A stretch of 64,000 bases of DNA from Pseudoneurospora amorphoporcata (taxonomy: Eukaryota; Ascomycota; Sordariomycetes; Sordariales; Sordariaceae): the NCBI GenBank assembly GCA_033297205.1, contig MU859082.1:186001-250000 (forward strand). Reading direction: 5' to 3'. Position numbers and translations under genes: made by a program. Position 1 is the first letter of the stretch; the number at the start of each line of letters is the position of its first letter. This document shows, in pieces, positions 60,417-64,000 of the stretch. The notes beneath the pieces were generated by a model, which saw only the letters and a list, made by a program, of their open reading frames with translations, made no database searches and had not been told where the DNA came from.

Positions 60417-61656
60417 TTTGTTATACAAAGCAAGTGGTACCACGCATTGGGATTTCATTGGAGTATGGGATCAATGCAGACTTTGTTGACACAAATCACA
60501 GTACAGCCAAGGCTGGAAATAGCCGGGCTGGTTGGCTCCTATGTATTTGTATTTATCGTTGTATGGTGCTAGAGAACAACATTGAGGTGCGGTGCAAGGC
60601 GTTGGGCAAGTATCATAGGTTTTAGGAATACAAATATTCATATGTCATAGCTGATGCCGCCGGCTTGGAAGGTGAACGCATTAGGTGAGCCTGCTTTCCA
60701 TTCTGGGCCTTTGTCTTCACCTTAGCTGTTGATGACGGGTAATAAGCCGCATTTCCGTTGATGCTGGCTTGGCTATGGTGTAGGCATAACGGGATCACTC
60801 GGCCTCCTTTTAGCCTGAGGGTTCGTTACAAATCCGGCACGAGGCGAAATGCTCCAATGGTATCCTCATATATCTCCGCACTCAAGATATTAAATATACG
60901 AATTTATCAAGGACTGATCGTCTCTTCATATAATCATGATGAACCTTGTTTTCAGCCGGGCAATCGGCGGAGATATATAGTGACTCGATTCAGACATGGC
61001 TTCAACCTCGACTTGGGATAGACGACTACAATACAACCAACAAAAGCCCGACTGTGTGGAACGCTGCTAATCCACAAAGATCAATCACGGCAGGTTGGAT
61101 ATAGTGGGAAGCCGAGTGCGATTTCTATGAATAGCTTCCAATCTATATCAACATAAACATAACCCAGATCTTCGGAAGATCATCTTCACGGAGCCATGCG
61201 TTTCGTTTCTTCCTGGACAACTCCGACATCATATGGGTGTTATCCCGGTGACGGACAGTATTTAATCTATATCTGCCTGCGTTTGCCTGACATCATCTAA
61301 GATAACTTGGACCTTGGGTGGTAACGAGCGAGGAAGAATTCAGAATGCAGATGCGGAAAGCAGGAGGGGTTCATATTGATCATCCATAATCCCGTAGAGG
61401 ATGCCTCGATTGAGATGAGTTCGGAGTTTCTGAAAAGAGAGTTTATGATCGTGGCTCAGATGGCGTAAGTTCATATATCTGGCAGTGATTCCGACCCGGG
61501 TACTGGGACAGAGCGCAAGTAAATCCTACATGACTGTCAACTTTAAGAGCCTACTGACACAAATTGTTGAACCAAACCCAGGTGAGCCAAGAGAACACGA
61601 CAGAAACACATTTTTATACGGCCAGATAACCTAACCCTCGATCAGAATCAACAGCC
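60417..61656. other. Intergenic region upstream of the secreted Cys-rich gene
   Basis: 1.2 kb without a recognised gene. A telobox-like CCTAACCCT lies at 61630-61638, 18 nt before the next ATG, so it is probably in its 5' leader. Confidence 0.55.
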
Positions 61657-62385
61657 ATGAAGCTCACTACCACCACTACCACCCTCTTCATTGGATTCCT
61701 GGCCGGCCTCGCCGCCGCTCAAGCAGCTCCCGAAGTCACGCCCTGCCCTACCGTGACGCGAACGATGCAAAACCGTGGCTGCGGCAAGACATGCCAGTTC
61801 ACCGACTGTGCTTTCGTCAGCACGGTCCGCAACCCATGCGGATGTCCGGCATCAATACCCACGGCGACTTTGATCGCCCCTTGCGAGGCCGACTGTCCCT
61901 ATGGAGGGTGTAGCATCGAGTTCAAAACATGTGCACTGACATGCCCGGCAACCACCACCTCTTCTTCTTCCTCCTCCTCCCGTCGCTGGCCACCATGGCA
62001 AACCCGAACTTCAACCACCATAACCGCCACCTCGCCGCCGCCCAAACCTACCAGCACAAGGACTACCGTGCGTAGCACAAGCACATCAACCACGCGTACT
62101 ACATCCACCTCTTGCACGCAAACCACCATCAGCTGGAGTATCATCACGCTCCCGCCCAAGACCACCAAAATATCGATGACACCATGTCCCACGTTCACCA
62201 AGACGACCAGCCCGGCCGACTGCTCGCCGATTCGCTGTCCTGTGCCGACGTGCCAGGTCCGGTCGACGTTGAACGTGCCGTGCGGATGTACCGTCAAGAC
62301 GCTGCTGTACGTCCAGGGGTGTGCCACGACGTGTTCGGACGGGTGCTTGACACGCACCGAGACGGCCAGCGCGACGGGGTGCTAG
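61657..62385 (+). CDS. Secreted cysteine-rich protein with two related Cys modules and a Ser/Thr linker
   Basis: Single exon, 242 residues. A signal peptide occupies about 1-22 (LFIGFLAGLAAAQA). Module 1 (C30-C92) and module 2 (C177-C242) share cysteine order and spacing: C-x11-C-x3/4-C-x4-C-x9-CGC-x10/12-C-x3-C-x3/4-C-x-C, both starting PCPT-T-T and both containing PCGC. Between them is a Thr/Ser/Pro linker (about 97-176) expected to be heavily O-glycosylated. There is no GPI signal; the protein ends in Cys. The layout suggests a cell-wall or matrix protein, possibly an adhesin or small-effector type, but no family was recognised. Confidence 0.8.
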   Translation: MKLTTTTTTLFIGFLAGLAAAQAAPEVTPCPTVTRTMQNRGCGKTCQFTDCAFVSTVRNPCGCPASIPTATLIAPCEADCPYGGCSIEFKTCALTCPATTTSSSSSSSRRWPPWQTRTSTTITATSPPPKPTSTRTTVRSTSTSTTRTTSTSCTQTTISWSIITLPPKTTKISMTPCPTFTKTTSPADCSPIRCPVPTCQVRSTLNVPCGCTVKTLLYVQGCATTCSDGCLTRTETASATGC

Positions 62386-63297
62386 ACTGCTAGGCGGTTT
62401 TTGAGGGGGTCGATGGTGGTCTAGTTCTAGGTGTTGGAGCTGGTTTGGTTCGGGTCCTCATCTTCTTGTCCTATAGGTAGTTAGCTCTATCGGTTAATGT
62501 CCTACTTGTATCATCAACTGGTCTCCATTTCGACCCTTCGAGACTTTGTGGAATGTTGCATGGGTGTCGGTTGTCAGATCCCGTCTTTGTGGTGTTTGGT
62601 GAACCGTACAAGTTGTAGAATTGGAGATGGAAATGCCAATGGGGTACACTGCGTAGTGGGGCACACTGGAGAAGCCCCGCTTTACCCCTAGATTTGGAGT
62701 CGTAGCTTTACCGATAAGCTGACTCTCCCCAGTGACATCACAGAAGCTCAGAAAGTCAACATGGGCCGATAAATCCGAAGATAACCTCCTGAGATGTCGG
62801 GAATGGGAGACTGAATTGGAGCGGGGCCGGGGACGCCAGTAGCAAGGGGGGAGGCAGGTCAGCTGGCCGGCGCCGCATGCATCGGGCACCGCCGCTGTCC
62901 ACGCCGCCCCGGCAGCCAACGGCACCTGCCAAGGAAGACATCGAGGTGACAAAAGGATGGAGAATCGGAGTCACTAGCGTACTGAAGCTGAATGAGGTGT
63001 TCGTACATATCCCACACCTGATACCTTACATAGCTCTGTTTGTTGTTGTACCTCTTCTCCTCTCTTCCGCTCAGCGAGTATCAACAGTTGTCATCCATCT
63101 TCTCCGGAGTAAAGCACACACCGCGATTCTATATACCACCACCAAGATACCTTCCCGTGTTGTGTTGCAAAGCACGTAGCCGTCACACCGTCGTTCAGTT
63201 TCACAAAGAAAGCGACAGCATAATACTCTCTTCCCATAGTTCATCCCAACTCCAGACTACCCGTCTCTAGCTTCACCCGTCACTTCACATCTCAAGA
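62386..63297. other. Intergenic region before the last partial gene
   Basis: 0.9 kb with only short overlapping ORFs. The right end (63200-63297) is a pyrimidine-rich 5' leader. Confidence 0.55.
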
Positions 63298-64000
63298 TGA
63301 CTACACGATACCGTGTTGAATGTGTGTTCTACCGCCTTGCCCATCGCTGAGATCACTGGCAGCTAACCGCTCTCTCTTGTAGATGCCCTTAAAACCCACA
63401 GGCGGGATCAATTTATAGGTACAACTTGAATCCTTCCGCGAGTTTAATAATGTACCAACGGATTGAGCCACGGCATCACTTTCAGCTAGTTGCTGAATGT
63501 TCCTATCCCGCCTTCTGGCACAGTCTGCGAGCCAGCTTAACGGTGGCCGCCCCGTTCACATCAGCAACTGTAAAGTGCTTGTGTCGAGAAGAGACATGTG
63601 GAAATGATAAACTCTGGCTAACACTCTTTATCAGAATGGACCAAGGCGCTCCTAGCCGTACCATTCGTCCTCTACTCCCAGCCTCATGGTGTTTTCGAAG
63701 ATCCGGATAGCAGCGTCAATACGCTTTCTCAGACGAGAGAAGAAGCTCACAGGCGATACAGTGAGATCTTCCGGGATCTCGAAGCCATGATCGATGACCA
63801 TAGTAAGCAGAGCGGATATTCCCGGCCTCATTCGGTTGACCCCTTTTGATCCAGTACCATTTAACATCTAATCAACAATCATCAGTTGCCCACCAAAACG
63901 ACGCCGAAAACCTTTTCCCATCCAAGCTCAAGCTCTTGGTTCCCAGCGTTGGGCCCTTCTTCACGCGGTTACCGCTCGAAGCAGCCTTCAAGTTCCAGGA
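63298..64000 (+). CDS. Conserved protein of unknown function, 5' part; truncated by window end
   Basis: Four exons can be joined in frame: 63298-63322, 63383-63418 (36 nt), 63635-63802 and 63886 to beyond 64000. The product begins MTTRYRVEYALKTHRRDQFI, continues EWTKALLAVPFVLYSQPHGV and RRYSEIFRDLEAMIDDH, and then KLKLLVPSVGPFFTRLPLEA. The coherent amphipathic, charged reading across four junctions, each with GT-AG signals, supports a real gene. I do not recognise a named family and assign no function. The second intron (63419-63634) is 216 nt, long for this region. Confidence 0.7.

Noticed and set aside
1..64000. CRISPR arrays, bacterial operons, Shine-Dalgarno sites or prophage
   Set aside because: Spliced eukaryotic genes throughout; no spaced direct-repeat array of CRISPR type was seen.

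Overview
This window is nuclear DNA of a filamentous ascomycete, almost certainly a homothallic member of the Sordariaceae (Sordaria, or a homothallic Neurospora; the mating-type layout matches what is described for Sordaria macrospora). The evidence is short GT-AG introns of about 50-110 nt with CTAAC-type branch points, many intact single-copy eukaryotic genes, and the order apc5 - cox13 - apn2 - MAT - sla2, the canonical Pezizomycotina mating-type neighbourhood. un-3 (valyl-tRNA synthetase) and upr-1 (REV3) at the flanks agree with the genetic linkage of these loci to mat in Neurospora crassa.

Layout, left to right: partial valyl-tRNA synthetase (minus strand, dual-start); PA-TM-RING ubiquitin ligase (plus); APC5 (plus); cytochrome c oxidase subunit VIa cox13 (minus); AP endonuclease apn2 (plus); then the MAT locus, 15336-20574, with the HMG-box gene mat a-1 and a small chimeric mat A-3-like gene on the minus strand, and mat A-2 and the alpha-box gene mat A-1 on the plus strand. 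A 4.8 kb gene-poor and partly AT-rich stretch separates mat A-1 from sla2 (minus). Next come atg3 (plus), a tRNA-Lys(CUU), the splicing factor cwc24 (minus), a 2001-residue Num1/ApsA-type cortical anchor (minus), a 4.2 kb gene-free interval, upr-1/REV3 (minus), slu7 (plus), the divergent ribosomal pair rps9 / rpl21, an Nvj2/TEX2-like SMP-domain protein (plus), a secreted two-module cysteine-rich protein (plus), and the 5' part of an unrecognised conserved gene cut by the window end.

The central biology is self-fertility. Both classes of mating-type regulator, MAT1-2 (HMG) and MAT1-1 (alpha box, A-2, A-3), sit in one haploid genome. The short gap and shared strand of A-3 and a-1 suggest one transcript unit. 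The A-3/A-2 divergent promoter carries a roughly 80-bp tandem repeat with a GAACAATAGG core that resembles an HMG-box binding site, so the locus may regulate itself. The rest of the window is mostly housekeeping. Exon boundaries were derived by reading GT-AG signals so that frames join, and total lengths were checked for divisibility by three. They are predictions without transcript support.
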